Shown: positions 42,546 through 52,775 of the stretch, in pieces
How positions within the stretch are numbered: position 1 is the stretch's first letter
Layout: the number at the start of each line of letters is the position of its first letter
Assembly: GCA_021151835.1 (NCBI GenBank)
Contig: JAGKWO010000014.1
Coordinates: 1-64,000 of the forward strand
Length of the DNA stretch: 64,000 nucleotides
Reading direction: 5' to 3'
Source: Gammaproteobacteria bacterium
GTDB lineage: Bacteria > Pseudomonadota > Gammaproteobacteria > Pseudomonadales > Cellvibrionaceae
Translations under genes and position numbers: made by a program
The notes under the pieces: model-generated
What the model was told of the DNA's origin: nothing
Databases searched by the model: none
The model's input: only the letters and a program-made list of their open reading frames with translations

Positions 42546-45500
42546 ATGAGAATCCATTTGCTAGCAGTGTTGAGCCTGGCGCTGGTGTTGTCTGCCTGTG
42601 GCGGCGACTCCAGGAAAGGCGGCTCCCACACCAGTTCGGCTACGGGGAACACACAATCGAGTACTCCGGTAGTCACCAGTTCTACCCAGCAATCCAGTAG
42701 CGCAGCCAATGCTTCGTCAGCGCCGCTGGCCGGCATTTTGATCGATGCGTTTGTGAGTGGCATTGGCTATCGCACGGCTACCCAAAACGGGCTCACCAGT
42801 TCGAGTGGTGAATTCAAGTATTTACCCGGTGAGACGGTGACCTTCTTTATTGGTGACCTCGTATTTCCACCAGTGCCAGCAAAGGCGATAGTGACCCCGC
42901 TGGATATGGCCCAGAGCCTTAACCCCAATTCGCCGATCGTTGTGAATATTGCGCGTTTATTACAATCACTGGATACCGATGGCAACCCCGCGAACGGTAT
43001 TAGCATTAGCCCGAATGCAGCCCTGTCGGCGGCGGCGGTCGATTTCAGCCTGGCCCCCGGGCAATTCGCGGCTTCGGCAGCGGTGGTGAACCTGGTGGCT
43101 AATTCCGGTTCCACCACTACCACGCTGGTCCCCGAACAGCAGGCGCTGGCGCATTTGCGTGAGACGCTGAACCTTGCGGGCATCCCGGTTGACGATAGCA
43201 GTTCGGCGTCCAGCCAGAGCACCAGCTCCTTAAGCGAGAGCAGTATTCCAATTGTGATCGTATCGAGCAGTTCTTTGACGGAGAGTAGTGCGCCGGTTGT
43301 AGTACCTGGCAGCTCCTCAAGCGCGAGCAGCGTGCCGGCCGGCGTTTCTTCCAGCAGCCAATCGAGCATCGCACCCGGTGCGTTTGACCCTGCCAATGGC
43401 TGGGCGTCAGTAGGTACTAACAATCTGGGCGGGACTGGCACTACGGGTGGGGTGACGGCTGATGCAGCGCACACTTACACGGTAACCAACCGTAATGAAT
43501 TGCTGGCGGCGCTCTACACAAACCTGGTGATTAGAGACGATGGCAGCTTCACCGGTACGGTGGATGTCACCCCGAAAATCATCTATATCGACGGTACCAT
43601 CAACCTGAATATGAACAAGGCGCTGGTGGAGCAGACCGAAGCCGATTATGTGTGTCCTATCGACGGCACCAGCATCAAGGTTGCCTATAACTTCGAGGAT
43701 TACAAAAACTTCTACGATCCCAATGGCAGTTGGGGTACGGCACCCGTATCAGGCGATTGGGAAAATGCGCGGGTGTGTGCGGCCAACAAGCAAAAAGCGG
43801 TGGTTCAGATCAAGGTGGGTTCAAACACCACGATTATTGGTAAGAACAACAATGCCAAAATTGTGCGTGGCCATGTGCGTTTGAGTCCACCTTACGACAA
43901 CATCATTATCCGCAACGTCCATTTTGAAGATGCTTTCGATATGTTCCCGCAATGGGACCCGACCGACAGCGGCGGCCGCTGGAATTCGGCGTATGACAAT
44001 ATCAGCGTGGATGGCGCGACCCATGTGTGGATCGACCACTGTACCTTTAGCGATGGGGTTAACCACGACAAGCTCTATCCCCCGGTGTTTGCCGCGCCTT
44101 ACAACCTGCCGGAAATGAAAGTCCAGCACCATGACGGCGCGGTGGATGTGAGTAAAAACTCCAATTATGTGACCCTCTCGTACAACTATGTCCACGATCA
44201 CGACAAAACCCACTTGATTGGCAGTTCAGACTCGATCGCCGCCGATAACGGGCCGAAGTTCCTCAAAATCACCCTGCATCACAACTACCTGAAAGATGTA
44301 ACCCAGCGTTTGCCACGCGTGCGGATGGGGATGGTGCATGTGTACAACAACCTGTACGACGGTCAATTGAAACCGCTGTCTGTAGATCGCCATTACGCGT
44401 TTTCGGTAGGCCTGGCGACTGGTCAATTCGCCAAGATGTACGCCGAGAACAATGTGTTTGATATCGCGGCAGCTACCGATGGCACCCAGGCAACCGTAGA
44501 GAATCTTTACAGCGTCAGCTTCAAGGACACCACCAGCGTAATCAACACCTGTAAAGCCGCCGGTTATACCGATGCCGATTGCTCAACCCTGTTCTTTGAA
44601 ACGGGCAGCGTTCTGAATGGTGCGCCGGTCGATATCATGGCCGCCGCTGTGGCTAATGCGGCCGCCCAGGTGACACCGCTGGTGCTCAACTCGGCCGCCA
44701 GTTACTGGACACCGGCAAGTTATTACCACTATGAACTGGACGCGACAGCCGACCTGCGCAGCGCGATTATCGCCAACGCCGGCGCCGGCAAATGCGCCGA
44801 TTGCGCCAACACCGTTAAACCGGAACCGTCGGCTAGCAGCAGTTCGGTTGGCAGTGGAGCAAACTCTTCTACCGGCGGGATCGGCGGGGGTTCATCGTCT
44901 GCCGGCAACAGTGCTTCGTCTGTCGCCTCATCAGAGGCGCCGATAGTGATGAATTGCGGAGCGGAGATTTACTTCTGCGATGACTTCACGGCACCCGGTA
45001 TTGGCAACTGGAATATCCTATCCGGCCCGACCGGTACCTTTGACCTGTTTACCCAAAACAGCAACCAGATGCTGCGTTACACTGCTGGCAGCGCGGGCGG
45101 CGTATTGGCGCTGGTAAAGCCAGCGGCATTTACCGGTGTTACCAGCGGCGACTATTTCGTCGAGGCGCGCATCCGCCCCCGCAACAACAGCACCACCGGC
45201 AACAAGCAGCTGTACCTGATTGCCCGCGCCCAGGATGCCAATAACTGGTACGGCGCCGGGTTGAATGTGCAGGGTTCCAGTACCAGCACCCGCGTAGCTA
45301 TTGGCAAAATGGTGGGCGGGGTATTTACCGACAATATCTTCGCCCGCTACAACACCGCTATTGAGCAGGGTACCGCCGGTGGTACGGATGGAATCTGGTA
45401 CACCGTCCGCCTGGAGCTGAAAGGCAGCACTATCGTGGTTTACCTGAATGGCCAGCCGGTTATTTCCGGGACCGACACCGGTTTTGCCAACGCTGGTCTG

Positions 45501-48101
45501 ATTGGCCTTTACACCACAAACAAATCGTTTGAAATCGACGATGTAAAAGTCGGTAACCCCGATGTGAAACCGGTGCAATTTACCGTTTCGCCCACCGCCG
45601 CTACTTATGCCGCAGAAGCGGGCGATGTGCCGTACGTTGTTACCGTTACCGCCAAAAATTCCCTGGGTGCAACGGATACCTTTACTGCCGAATCCAGCAA
45701 TACCTCAGTGGTGGATGTCAGTATCAACGGCGATCAGGTCAGCCTGAATCCGGTTGGCGCCGGTACAGCGACCATTACCCTGACCAGCGGGTCGGATGCG
45801 GCCAGGACCCACACCATCAGCGCCACTATCGCACCGCAATTTGTACAGTCGAGCCAGACCTATGACCTGAGCAATCGCGTAGACCCCGCCGTGGCGGAAG
45901 CCAATGCTTACGTGGATACCCGGTTGTCCATCACCTTCGATAGCCCGCCGGTATTGGGGACTGCAGGCCGGATCCGCATCTTTAAAGCCAGCGATGACTC
46001 TGTCGTCGATACCATTGCCCTTACCGACAATACCGATACCATCGGTCACGCAGGGCAGGGTACCTACCGGATCGCCAAAACCAGTCCGCTCAGCATCACG
46101 GGAAATACCCTCACAATCGCAGTAGATAACGCCAAACTGGCTTATAACACTGCCTATTACGTCGCGATTGCCGATGGTGTGGTAACCGGTACCAGCCTGA
46201 ACGGCACCGCCTTTGTGGGCCTGGGTAAAGCGGCTGGCTGGAACTTCACTACCAAAGCGGCTGCCCCGGTAACAGGCGATGTTACGGTAGACGATGATGG
46301 CGTGGCAGATTTCCGCACAGTCCAGGGCGCTATCAACCATGTGGTACAAACGGTTGCCAAAGATACGCCAGCCACTATCAGCGTTAACAACGGTGACTAC
46401 CGCGAACTGTTGTTCCTGCGCGGCAAGAACAACCTGACCATCCGGGGTGAAAGCCGCGCAGGGGTTGTTATCCACTACACCAACAACGAAGGCATCAACT
46501 CCGGCACCGGCGCCAGCCAGACAGCCGGCTCACCGGCGGGTGGCCGCAGTGTATTCCTGGTGGAGACCTCCGATCTGCTCACGCTGGATAACCTGACCAT
46601 GAAGAACGACACCCTGATCGGTTCGGGTGGCCAGGCTGAGGTGATCTACTTCAACAACGATGCCGGTCGTTTGGTGGCTACCAATGCCAGCTTTATCTCC
46701 GAACAGGATACGATCCAGGTAAAAGGGTACAGCTGGTTCTACCGCAGCCTTATTGCCGGAAATGTAGATTTCATCTGGGGTAACAACCGCGCCGCATTAT
46801 TTGAGGAGAGCGAGATCCGTACCCTGGGTGATTCGCGCGGCAATGGTAATGGCGGTTACATCCTGCAAGCGCGCACAGTGGCGGCGGCAGATAAAGGTTT
46901 CGTATTCCTTAACTCCAGCCTCACGCGCGGCCCCGGCCCGCTTGGCCACACAGTTGCCGATGGCGCAACCTGGCTCGCGCGTAGCGGCGGCAGTGTGAGC
47001 TATTACGACAATATCGTATTTGTGAATACCAGGATGGATGCGCACATCAACCCGGCCGGCTGGAGCATCAACCCCATGCCTAACCCGGCTGCCGCTACAG
47101 CGACTGGCGGTTGGCGTGAATATGGCAGTGAGGATCTTGCTGGCACCACGCTGGATATTAGCCAGCGTGTGAGCGCCAGTTACCAGTTATCGTTGGGCGA
47201 GATTGTCAGCAATTACTGTAACCGCGCCCAGGTATTTGCCGCCTACAACGCCAATGCCGGCTGGAACCCGCTACCGGGCGATAGCACCGATTGCATAAAC
47301 TTCGGTGTTTCAAGCTCCAGTAGCTCTGCCGCGGTTAGTAGCCATAGTTCCAGTTCCTCCAGCGACAGCTCCACCAGTGAAACGTCGTCAAGCGCAAGCT
47401 CATCGTCAATGGCGAGCGAGTCTTCAGCCAGCGCAGCCAATAGCAGTGTGGAAACCAGTAGTGCAGCCAGTTCTTCATCGAACTCGGGGCAGGTGCCTGT
47501 TACCACCAGCTGGTTGCCTACCTACAGCGAATTGCAAACGGCTGTAGCCGCCAACCCGGCGGCCAATACCAATGCGAATTTTAATGCGACTGCGTCGCCA
47601 CTAACATTCGGGGGCATCAAACTCTATTCCGCGAGTGCGGGTAGTATCAGGTTACATTTCAACTCGGCAGGTACAGCTTATGCGATTAACTACAACGGCA
47701 CGGCGCTCAAATCCGATACCAACGCCACACCGGTAGTTCTGGTAGAAGGCACCAGCGGGCAGGTAGATCCTGCGAGCCTCAACCTGGCCGGTGGTGTCAC
47801 CCGCTTTGTTTCGGTACCGGTGGCGGCAAGCGTTGACCCATTGACCTTGGTAGTAACCTATTCCAACGCCAGCAATAACTACGACGCCTCGACCAACCCC
47901 AGCGGTTGCCAGAATGGCCAAATCGCTATCGTTGACCAAACCGGTAAAACCTGGAAAACCGCTTCTGCATGCGGCACCACCCAGCAAACCTTATCGGTTA
48001 CCCTCAGTGATGCGAGTGTAACGGAGCTGTTTGTATTAATGACTCGCAACAGCGATACCGGTGGTGGTATTCGCATCTGGAAAATTGACACTATCCGTTA
48101 A
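42546..48101 (+). CDS. Bifunctional pectate lyase (PL1)-pectin methylesterase (CE8) lipoprotein
   Basis: The 1851-residue enzyme degrades pectin at the cell surface. A lipoprotein signal ends at LSAC (Cys18). After a Ser/Thr linker comes a small beta domain (about 60-215), a poly-Ser linker, the PL1 lyase (about 275-745; VHFEDAF, WIDHCTFSDG, TLHHNYLKDVTQRLPRVR) and a second linker. Next are a concanavalin-like module (about 800-1010), an Ig-like and a Big-type domain (about 1015-1235), the CE8 esterase (about 1240-1580; ISEQDTIQVKG and GNVDFIWGNNRALFEESEI with catalytic Asp), a third Ser linker and an unassigned C-terminal domain (about 1650-1851). CE8 would demethylate pectin for the lyase. 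Poly-serine linkers are typical of Cellvibrio secreted enzymes. Confidence 0.92.
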   Translation: MRIHLLAVLSLALVLSACGGDSRKGGSHTSSATGNTQSSTPVVTSSTQQSSSAANASSAPLAGILIDAFVSGIGYRTATQNGLTSSSGEFKYLPGETVTFFIGDLVFPPVPAKAIVTPLDMAQSLNPNSPIVVNIARLLQSLDTDGNPANGISISPNAALSAAAVDFSLAPGQFAASAAVVNLVANSGSTTTTLVPEQQALAHLRETLNLAGIPVDDSSSASSQSTSSLSESSIPIVIVSSSSLTESSAPVVVPGSSSSASSVPAGVSSSSQSSIAPGAFDPANGWASVGTNNLGGTGTTGGVTADAAHTYTVTNRNELLAALYTNLVIRDDGSFTGTVDVTPKIIYIDGTINLNMNKALVEQTEADYVCPIDGTSIKVAYNFEDYKNFYDPNGSWGTAPVSGDWENARVCAANKQKAVVQIKVGSNTTIIGKNNNAKIVRGHVRLSPPYDNIIIRNVHFEDAFDMFPQWDPTDSGGRWNSAYDNISVDGATHVWIDHCTFSDGVNHDKLYPPVFAAPYNLPEMKVQHHDGAVDVSKNSNYVTLSYNYVHDHDKTHLIGSSDSIAADNGPKFLKITLHHNYLKDVTQRLPRVRMGMVHVYNNLYDGQLKPLSVDRHYAFSVGLATGQFAKMYAENNVFDIAAATDGTQATVENLYSVSFKDTTSVINTCKAAGYTDADCSTLFFETGSVLNGAPVDIMAAAVANAAAQVTPLVLNSAASYWTPASYYHYELDATADLRSAIIANAGAGKCADCANTVKPEPSASSSSVGSGANSSTGGIGGGSSSAGNSASSVASSEAPIVMNCGAEIYFCDDFTAPGIGNWNILSGPTGTFDLFTQNSNQMLRYTAGSAGGVLALVKPAAFTGVTSGDYFVEARIRPRNNSTTGNKQLYLIARAQDANNWYGAGLNVQGSSTSTRVAIGKMVGGVFTDNIFARYNTAIEQGTAGGTDGIWYTVRLELKGSTIVVYLNGQPVISGTDTGFANAGLIGLYTTNKSFEIDDVKVGNPDVKPVQFTVSPTAATYAAEAGDVPYVVTVTAKNSLGATDTFTAESSNTSVVDVSINGDQVSLNPVGAGTATITLTSGSDAARTHTISATIAPQFVQSSQTYDLSNRVDPAVAEANAYVDTRLSITFDSPPVLGTAGRIRIFKASDDSVVDTIALTDNTDTIGHAGQGTYRIAKTSPLSITGNTLTIAVDNAKLAYNTAYYVAIADGVVTGTSLNGTAFVGLGKAAGWNFTTKAAAPVTGDVTVDDDGVADFRTVQGAINHVVQTVAKDTPATISVNNGDYRELLFLRGKNNLTIRGESRAGVVIHYTNNEGINSGTGASQTAGSPAGGRSVFLVETSDLLTLDNLTMKNDTLIGSGGQAEVIYFNNDAGRLVATNASFISEQDTIQVKGYSWFYRSLIAGNVDFIWGNNRAALFEESEIRTLGDSRGNGNGGYILQARTVAAADKGFVFLNSSLTRGPGPLGHTVADGATWLARSGGSVSYYDNIVFVNTRMDAHINPAGWSINPMPNPAAATATGGWREYGSEDLAGTTLDISQRVSASYQLSLGEIVSNYCNRAQVFAAYNANAGWNPLPGDSTDCINFGVSSSSSSAAVSSHSSSSSSDSSTSETSSSASSSSMASESSASAANSSVETSSAASSSSNSGQVPVTTSWLPTYSELQTAVAANPAANTNANFNATASPLTFGGIKLYSASAGSIRLHFNSAGTAYAINYNGTALKSDTNATPVVLVEGTSGQVDPASLNLAGGVTRFVSVPVAASVDPLTLVVTYSNASNNYDASTNPSGCQNGQIAIVDQTGKTWKTASACGTTQQTLSVTLSDASVTELFVLMTRNSDTGGGIRIWKIDTIR

Positions 48102-48120
48102 AATGCTGTTCGCTCGACCA

Positions 48121-48150
48121 AGCCCGACAATAAAGTCGGGCTTTTTTTTT
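48121..48150 (+). terminator. Terminator after the PL1-CE8 gene
   Basis: AGCCCGAC pairs with GTCGGGCT around AATAAA, followed by eight or more T residues, 20 bases after the stop. Confidence 0.93.
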
Positions 48151-48383
48151 GTGAAGGGCGTCTTTATTCCAAATCGAAATAAAATTCTGAAGATAATGAT
48201 GAATTAACAGACAAAATGTATTTTGAGGTGTCATTTCGGTGTGATATAAAAGTCTTGTCTAGGGATTTGTGTAGGTTTAATCGGACGGCAGGTATTTTTT
48301 AATGTCCGTTGATTACAGATCATTTTAATAAGAATACAAATAGACAGGGGTTTATCCCCATTGCAGAAAAAAGGTACGAAAAC

Positions 48384-48473
48384 ATGATCACCCTGAGCGT
48401 TCGTCAGCAATTACGTGTATTTGCTGTGCTTGTCGCAATACATCTGGTGATTTTTGTACTGTCGCCGGCGTAA
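48384..48473 (+). CDS. Predicted 29-residue single-span membrane protein
   Basis: The frame starts ATG 48384 with AAGG nine bases upstream and ends in TAA. The product is a short basic N terminus (MITLSVRQQLR) followed by one hydrophobic helix (VFAVLVAIHLVIFVL). It is closed by a strong terminator at 48516. Tiny proteins of this form often bind larger membrane proteins; the function is unknown and the frame could be chance. It is separate from the adjacent nhaA. Confidence 0.4.
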   Translation: MITLSVRQQLRVFAVLVAIHLVIFVLSPA

Positions 48474-48515
48474 TTGTCGTCGCTCCTACAAAAAGCAATT
48501 ATGGAATCCAGTCCG

Positions 48516-48554
48516 AAATGCCCGTTAAAGTAATTTAACGGGCATTTGTTTTTT
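48516..48554 (+). terminator. Strong terminator upstream of nhaA
   Basis: AAATGCCCGTTAAA pairs perfectly with TTTAACGGGCATTT around GTAA, followed by GTTTTTT. It ends the transcript carrying the 29-residue frame, isolating it from nhaA. Confidence 0.9.
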
Positions 48555-48622
48555 GGCGCCTTCCACGGGCTAATCGTGTACTCTCCCACCTGATTTCCGG
48601 TAAGTATGGTTGGTAATGATGC

Positions 48623-49819
48623 ATGGTTAGAGGACTGAAAGCGTTTTTCAAGCTGGAAGCGGCGAGTGGTATCCTGCTGATATTAGCAGCGATTATGGCG
48701 TTAATTGCTGCCAATACATCCTTAAAAATTTATTACGATCAATTGTTGTCGGTCGATGTGGTAGTGGCCATCGGCGAATTCTCTATCGCCAAACCGTTGC
48801 TGTTGTGGATTAACGATGGCCTGATGGCGCTGTTTTTCCTGGTAGTTGGCCTCGAACTCAAGCGCGAGGTGTTAGTCGGCGAGCTCAATCAATTATCCAA
48901 AATTGCCTTGCCCGGCATCGCCGCGATTGGAGGGATGCTGGTACCGGCATTGATCTATGCCGTTATCAACCGCCAGGACCCCTACGCCCTGCACGGTTGG
49001 GCAATTCCTACCGCTACGGATATCGCGTTTGCTTTGGGGGTGCTGGGATTGCTGGGGTCGCGGATTCCCCCGAGTTTAAAAATCTTCCTGGTATCGCTGG
49101 CGATCTTCGACGATATCGGGGCGATTATAATTATTGCGCTTTTTTACACCGCCGATCTGTCACTGCTAGCCGTAAGCGTTGCTGCAGCGGGCATCGCCCT
49201 GTTGATATTTATGAATCGCCAGGGCGTCGTCAGTAAATCGGCTTACCTGATCGTGGGGCTGGTGGTGTGGGTCAGCCTGCTTAAATCCGGTGTCCATGCG
49301 ACGCTGGCCGGTGTCGCCATCGCGTTGTGTATTCCCTACCACGGGCGCACTGCGGAGGATAAACCGGTGTACCCCTTGCAGGATCTGGAAAAAGACCTGC
49401 ACAGTCCGGTTGCCTTCGGCATTTTGCCCCTCTTCGCCTTTGCCAATGCCGGCTTGCCGCTGGCTGGAATGAGTCCGGGTGATGTGTTTTCCCCGGTGCC
49501 GCTCGGTATTGCACTGGGTTTGTTTTTTGGCAAACAGATGGGGGTGATGTTGTTTACCTGGCTGGCGGTAGTACTGAAAATCGGCAGATTGCCAGACGAT
49601 GTAAGCTGGTCCCAACTTTATGGCGTTGCGGTTATTTGCGGTATCGGTTTTACCATGAGCCTGTTTATCGGCTCGCTCGCTTTTACCCAAACGGAAGTGT
49701 CCGGTGATCGCCTGGGAATCCTGGTCGGGTCGCTCTTTTCTGCGGTAGTCGGTTATTTGTGGTTGCGCTATATCGCCCGGCCCAAACCCGCGCTATCCGG
49801 AAATGAACGTTCGCCTTGA
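48623..49819 (+). CDS. nhaA: Na+/H+ antiporter NhaA
   Basis: NhaA exports sodium in exchange for protons across the inner membrane. The 398-residue protein (about 12 spans) has the discontinuous-helix motif ATDIAFALGVL with D133, and D163-D164 in AIFDDIGAI, the same positions as in E. coli NhaA. The length and order agree with the family. It precedes the Mrp operon by 140 bases, on the same strand, so the two sodium exporters form one neighbourhood. Confidence 0.97.
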   Translation: MVRGLKAFFKLEAASGILLILAAIMALIAANTSLKIYYDQLLSVDVVVAIGEFSIAKPLLLWINDGLMALFFLVVGLELKREVLVGELNQLSKIALPGIAAIGGMLVPALIYAVINRQDPYALHGWAIPTATDIAFALGVLGLLGSRIPPSLKIFLVSLAIFDDIGAIIIIALFYTADLSLLAVSVAAAGIALLIFMNRQGVVSKSAYLIVGLVVWVSLLKSGVHATLAGVAIALCIPYHGRTAEDKPVYPLQDLEKDLHSPVAFGILPLFAFANAGLPLAGMSPGDVFSPVPLGIALGLFFGKQMGVMLFTWLAVVLKIGRLPDDVSWSQLYGVAVICGIGFTMSLFIGSLAFTQTEVSGDRLGILVGSLFSAVVGYLWLRYIARPKPALSGNERSP

Positions 49820-49955
49820 CCTGAAATCAAAAAACGCGGGATCAAATCTGTCACATTCACAACTATTGGGTAAAGCAATGGATGAATCCGCGCCTGGCGG
49901 CAATACTCCATATTCGTTCGTCGCGGTTCCGGACATTGGCTATTGAGGAAATTGC

Positions 49956-52775
49956 ATGGAAATACTGCTGATCATTGCATTGCCCTTGTTAGGGGCTGGA
50001 TTACCGCTGCTAACGGAGCGTTTCGGGCGTAATCTCTGTGCAATCTCGGCAGCCCTTGGTCCGGCGTTATCGTTGCTCCTGCTCCTGCAATACATTCCCG
50101 CTCTCCTCCAACACCAGATATTTTTCCTGCACCAGCCCTGGGTGCCCCAGCTAGGCCTGGATTTCAGCTTGCGGCTTGACGGTTTGGGGATGATCTTTGC
50201 CTTGATGATCCTGGTGATTGGTTTATTAGTCATCCTCTACGCCCGCTATTACATCGCCAACGAAGATTCGCTCGGTCGCCTCTACACATTGTTGCAACTG
50301 TTTATGATGGCGATGCTCGGCATAGTCCTGGCCGATAACCTGCTGTTATTGGTGGTGTTCTGGGAGTTGACCAGCCTGATGTCGTTCCTGCTGATTGGCT
50401 ACTGGTCGCACAGTACCGAGGCGCGCAAGGGCGCGCGCATGGCATTGGCCATTACCGGAGCAGGGGGATTGAGTTTGCTCGCGGGAGCGTTGATCCTCGG
50501 GCAGATTGTGGGTTCCTACAACCTGGATATGATCCTTAATTCCACCGCGCTGATTCAGTCGCACTGGCTGTATCCCGTGGTGCTGGTCCTGATTTTGATT
50601 GGTGCTTTCACCAAATCCGCCCAGTTTCCCTTCTATTTCTGGCTACCCCACGCGATGGCCGCACCGACACCGGCCTCCGCGTATTTGCATTCAGCGACCA
50701 TGGTAAAAGCGGGGGTGTTTTTGCTGGCGCGCTTGTACCCGGCGTTGTCGGGGTCGGATTTGTGGTTTTACCTGGTGACCTTTACCGGCCTGACGACCCT
50801 GGTATTCGGTGCCTATAACGCCTTGTTCAAGCACGACCTGAAAGGGTTACTGGCTTACTCGACCATCAGCCACCTCGGCCTGATCACCATGTTGTTTGGG
50901 TTCAGTAGCGATCTTGCCACCATCGCCGCGCTGTTCCACATCATCAACCACGCCACCTTCAAAGCCTCGTTGTTTATGGCGGCGGGGATTATCGACCACG
51001 AAACCGGCACGCGCGACATGCGCAAGATCTTCGGCCTCGCGCGGTTTATGCCGGTGACGGCAACAGTGGCGATGGTATCGGCCTCCGCCATGGCCGGGGT
51101 TCCGTTGCTCAATGGTTTCCTGAGCAAGGAGATGTTTTTCTCGGAAACCCTGAAGCTCGATCATCTTGGCCATTTCAGCTATATATTCCCGCTGTTAGCG
51201 ACTTTTGCCGGTATTTTCGCCGTGGCATATTCCTATCGCTTTATCCACGATGTGTTCTTTAACGGTGAGCCTAACAAGGACCTGCCGATCTATCCCCCCC
51301 ATGAGGCGCCGCTTTACATGATCCTGCCGATGGCGCTGCTGGGGCTGTTGTGCCTGGCGTTGGGAACCATGCCTAATTTGCTGGTATCGCCCTTGCTCCA
51401 TGCGGCCGCTTACGCCGTATTGGGGATGGATATGCCGCGCTATCACATTGCGCTCTGGCATGGTTTTAACCTGCCGTTATTGATGAGTTTCGTCGCGCTG
51501 TTTGGCGGGCTGTTGCTCTACTACCAGCGTAAAGGCCTGTTTGCGTTCTATGAGCGCGGCTACCGCGTGGACCAGAAAGTGGTGTTTGAGAAGCGTATCC
51601 AGCGCCTGGTGCGGCTGGCCCAGCGTTGCACTGACGCCATTGAAAACGGTTCGTTGCAACGATCAATCGCGGTGATTATGACCGCGACGGTGGTGATGGC
51701 GGCCGTCGAATTCTGGCCAATTGGCAGCATTCGCGGTGAAATTCCGCTTACGCCGGTCGATGGTATTAGCCTGATTATGGCCAGCATCATGATCGTTGCT
51801 GCTGTTGTTACGGTATCCAGCCACCACAATCGCTACGCGGCGTTGCTCGCGTTAAGTGCGGTAGGCCTGGTGGTGTCTTTGGCGTTTGTACGCTTCTCCG
51901 CGCCCGACCTGGCGCTCACCCAGATCTCGGTGGAAGTGGTCACCATTATTTTGCTAATGCTGGCACTCTATTTCTTACCCCAGCTCACACCCTATGAGTC
52001 CAGCTGGCGCCGGGCGATACGCGATATGGTCCTGGCGGGGGCGGCTGGTATCGCCGTTGGTGTGTTTACCCTGGCAATCCTCACCCGGCCCTATGACACC
52101 GGCCTCGCCGATTTCTTTATCGCCAACAGTGTCAGCGGCGGAGGCGGAACCAATGTGGTCAATGTGATCCTGGTGGATTTCCGGGGCTTTGATACCTTTG
52201 GCGAAATCACCGTTTTAGCCATTGCCGGCCTTGGTGTATTCCTGATGTTGCAGGGATTGGAACTGCCAGTACCGCGCACCGACCGCCACGGTCGCCAATG
52301 GACGCGCGACCCTTATCCCATCATTATCACCGTGCTCTCGCGCATGTTTTTCCCGCTCGCGTTGATGGTCTCGGTCTTTATTTTCCTGCGCGGCCACAAC
52401 CAGCCGGGCGGCGGGTTTATCGCCGGCCTGATTACCGCTATCGCCCTGATCCTGCAATACATTTGCAGCGGCACCGACTGGGTACGCCAGCGTTTGCCAG
52501 TGGATTACGGGCGTATGAGTGTGGTTGGTATCCTGATCGCTGCATTTACCGGCATGGCCAGCTGGTTGTTTGGTTATCCGTTCCTGACTACCACGTTTAC
52601 CCACCTGCACTTGCCACTGATCGGGGATATCGAACTCGCCTCGGCGATGGTGTTTGATATCGGGGTTTACGTCACTGTGGTGGGGGCGACGCTATTGATG
52701 TTGTCACAGCTTGGTAATCTCGCGCAGATCCAACCCGAACCTGTTGCCAGGGCTACTCCGGAGGAAAACCCATAA
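49956..52775 (+). CDS. mrpA: Mrp antiporter subunit A fused to subunit B
   Basis: MrpA is the large NuoL-like subunit of the multisubunit Mrp/Mnh/Pha cation-proton antiporter. The 939-residue protein has the antiporter domain (about 1-500; LLLVVFWELTSLMSFLLIGYW, KSAQFPFYFWLPHAMAAPTPASAYLHSATMVKAGVFLLARL) and, after about residue 600, an MbhD-type region and an MnhB-type domain (MFFPLALMVSVFIFLRGHNQPGGGFIAGLI). The fusion explains the absence of a separate mrpB. The start has GAGGA upstream. The stop TAA overlaps the mrpC ATG by one base. Confidence 0.95.
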   Translation: MEILLIIALPLLGAGLPLLTERFGRNLCAISAALGPALSLLLLLQYIPALLQHQIFFLHQPWVPQLGLDFSLRLDGLGMIFALMILVIGLLVILYARYYIANEDSLGRLYTLLQLFMMAMLGIVLADNLLLLVVFWELTSLMSFLLIGYWSHSTEARKGARMALAITGAGGLSLLAGALILGQIVGSYNLDMILNSTALIQSHWLYPVVLVLILIGAFTKSAQFPFYFWLPHAMAAPTPASAYLHSATMVKAGVFLLARLYPALSGSDLWFYLVTFTGLTTLVFGAYNALFKHDLKGLLAYSTISHLGLITMLFGFSSDLATIAALFHIINHATFKASLFMAAGIIDHETGTRDMRKIFGLARFMPVTATVAMVSASAMAGVPLLNGFLSKEMFFSETLKLDHLGHFSYIFPLLATFAGIFAVAYSYRFIHDVFFNGEPNKDLPIYPPHEAPLYMILPMALLGLLCLALGTMPNLLVSPLLHAAAYAVLGMDMPRYHIALWHGFNLPLLMSFVALFGGLLLYYQRKGLFAFYERGYRVDQKVVFEKRIQRLVRLAQRCTDAIENGSLQRSIAVIMTATVVMAAVEFWPIGSIRGEIPLTPVDGISLIMASIMIVAAVVTVSSHHNRYAALLALSAVGLVVSLAFVRFSAPDLALTQISVEVVTIILLMLALYFLPQLTPYESSWRRAIRDMVLAGAAGIAVGVFTLAILTRPYDTGLADFFIANSVSGGGGTNVVNVILVDFRGFDTFGEITVLAIAGLGVFLMLQGLELPVPRTDRHGRQWTRDPYPIIITVLSRMFFPLALMVSVFIFLRGHNQPGGGFIAGLITAIALILQYICSGTDWVRQRLPVDYGRMSVVGILIAAFTGMASWLFGYPFLTTTFTHLHLPLIGDIELASAMVFDIGVYVTVVGATLLMLSQLGNLAQIQPEPVARATPEENP

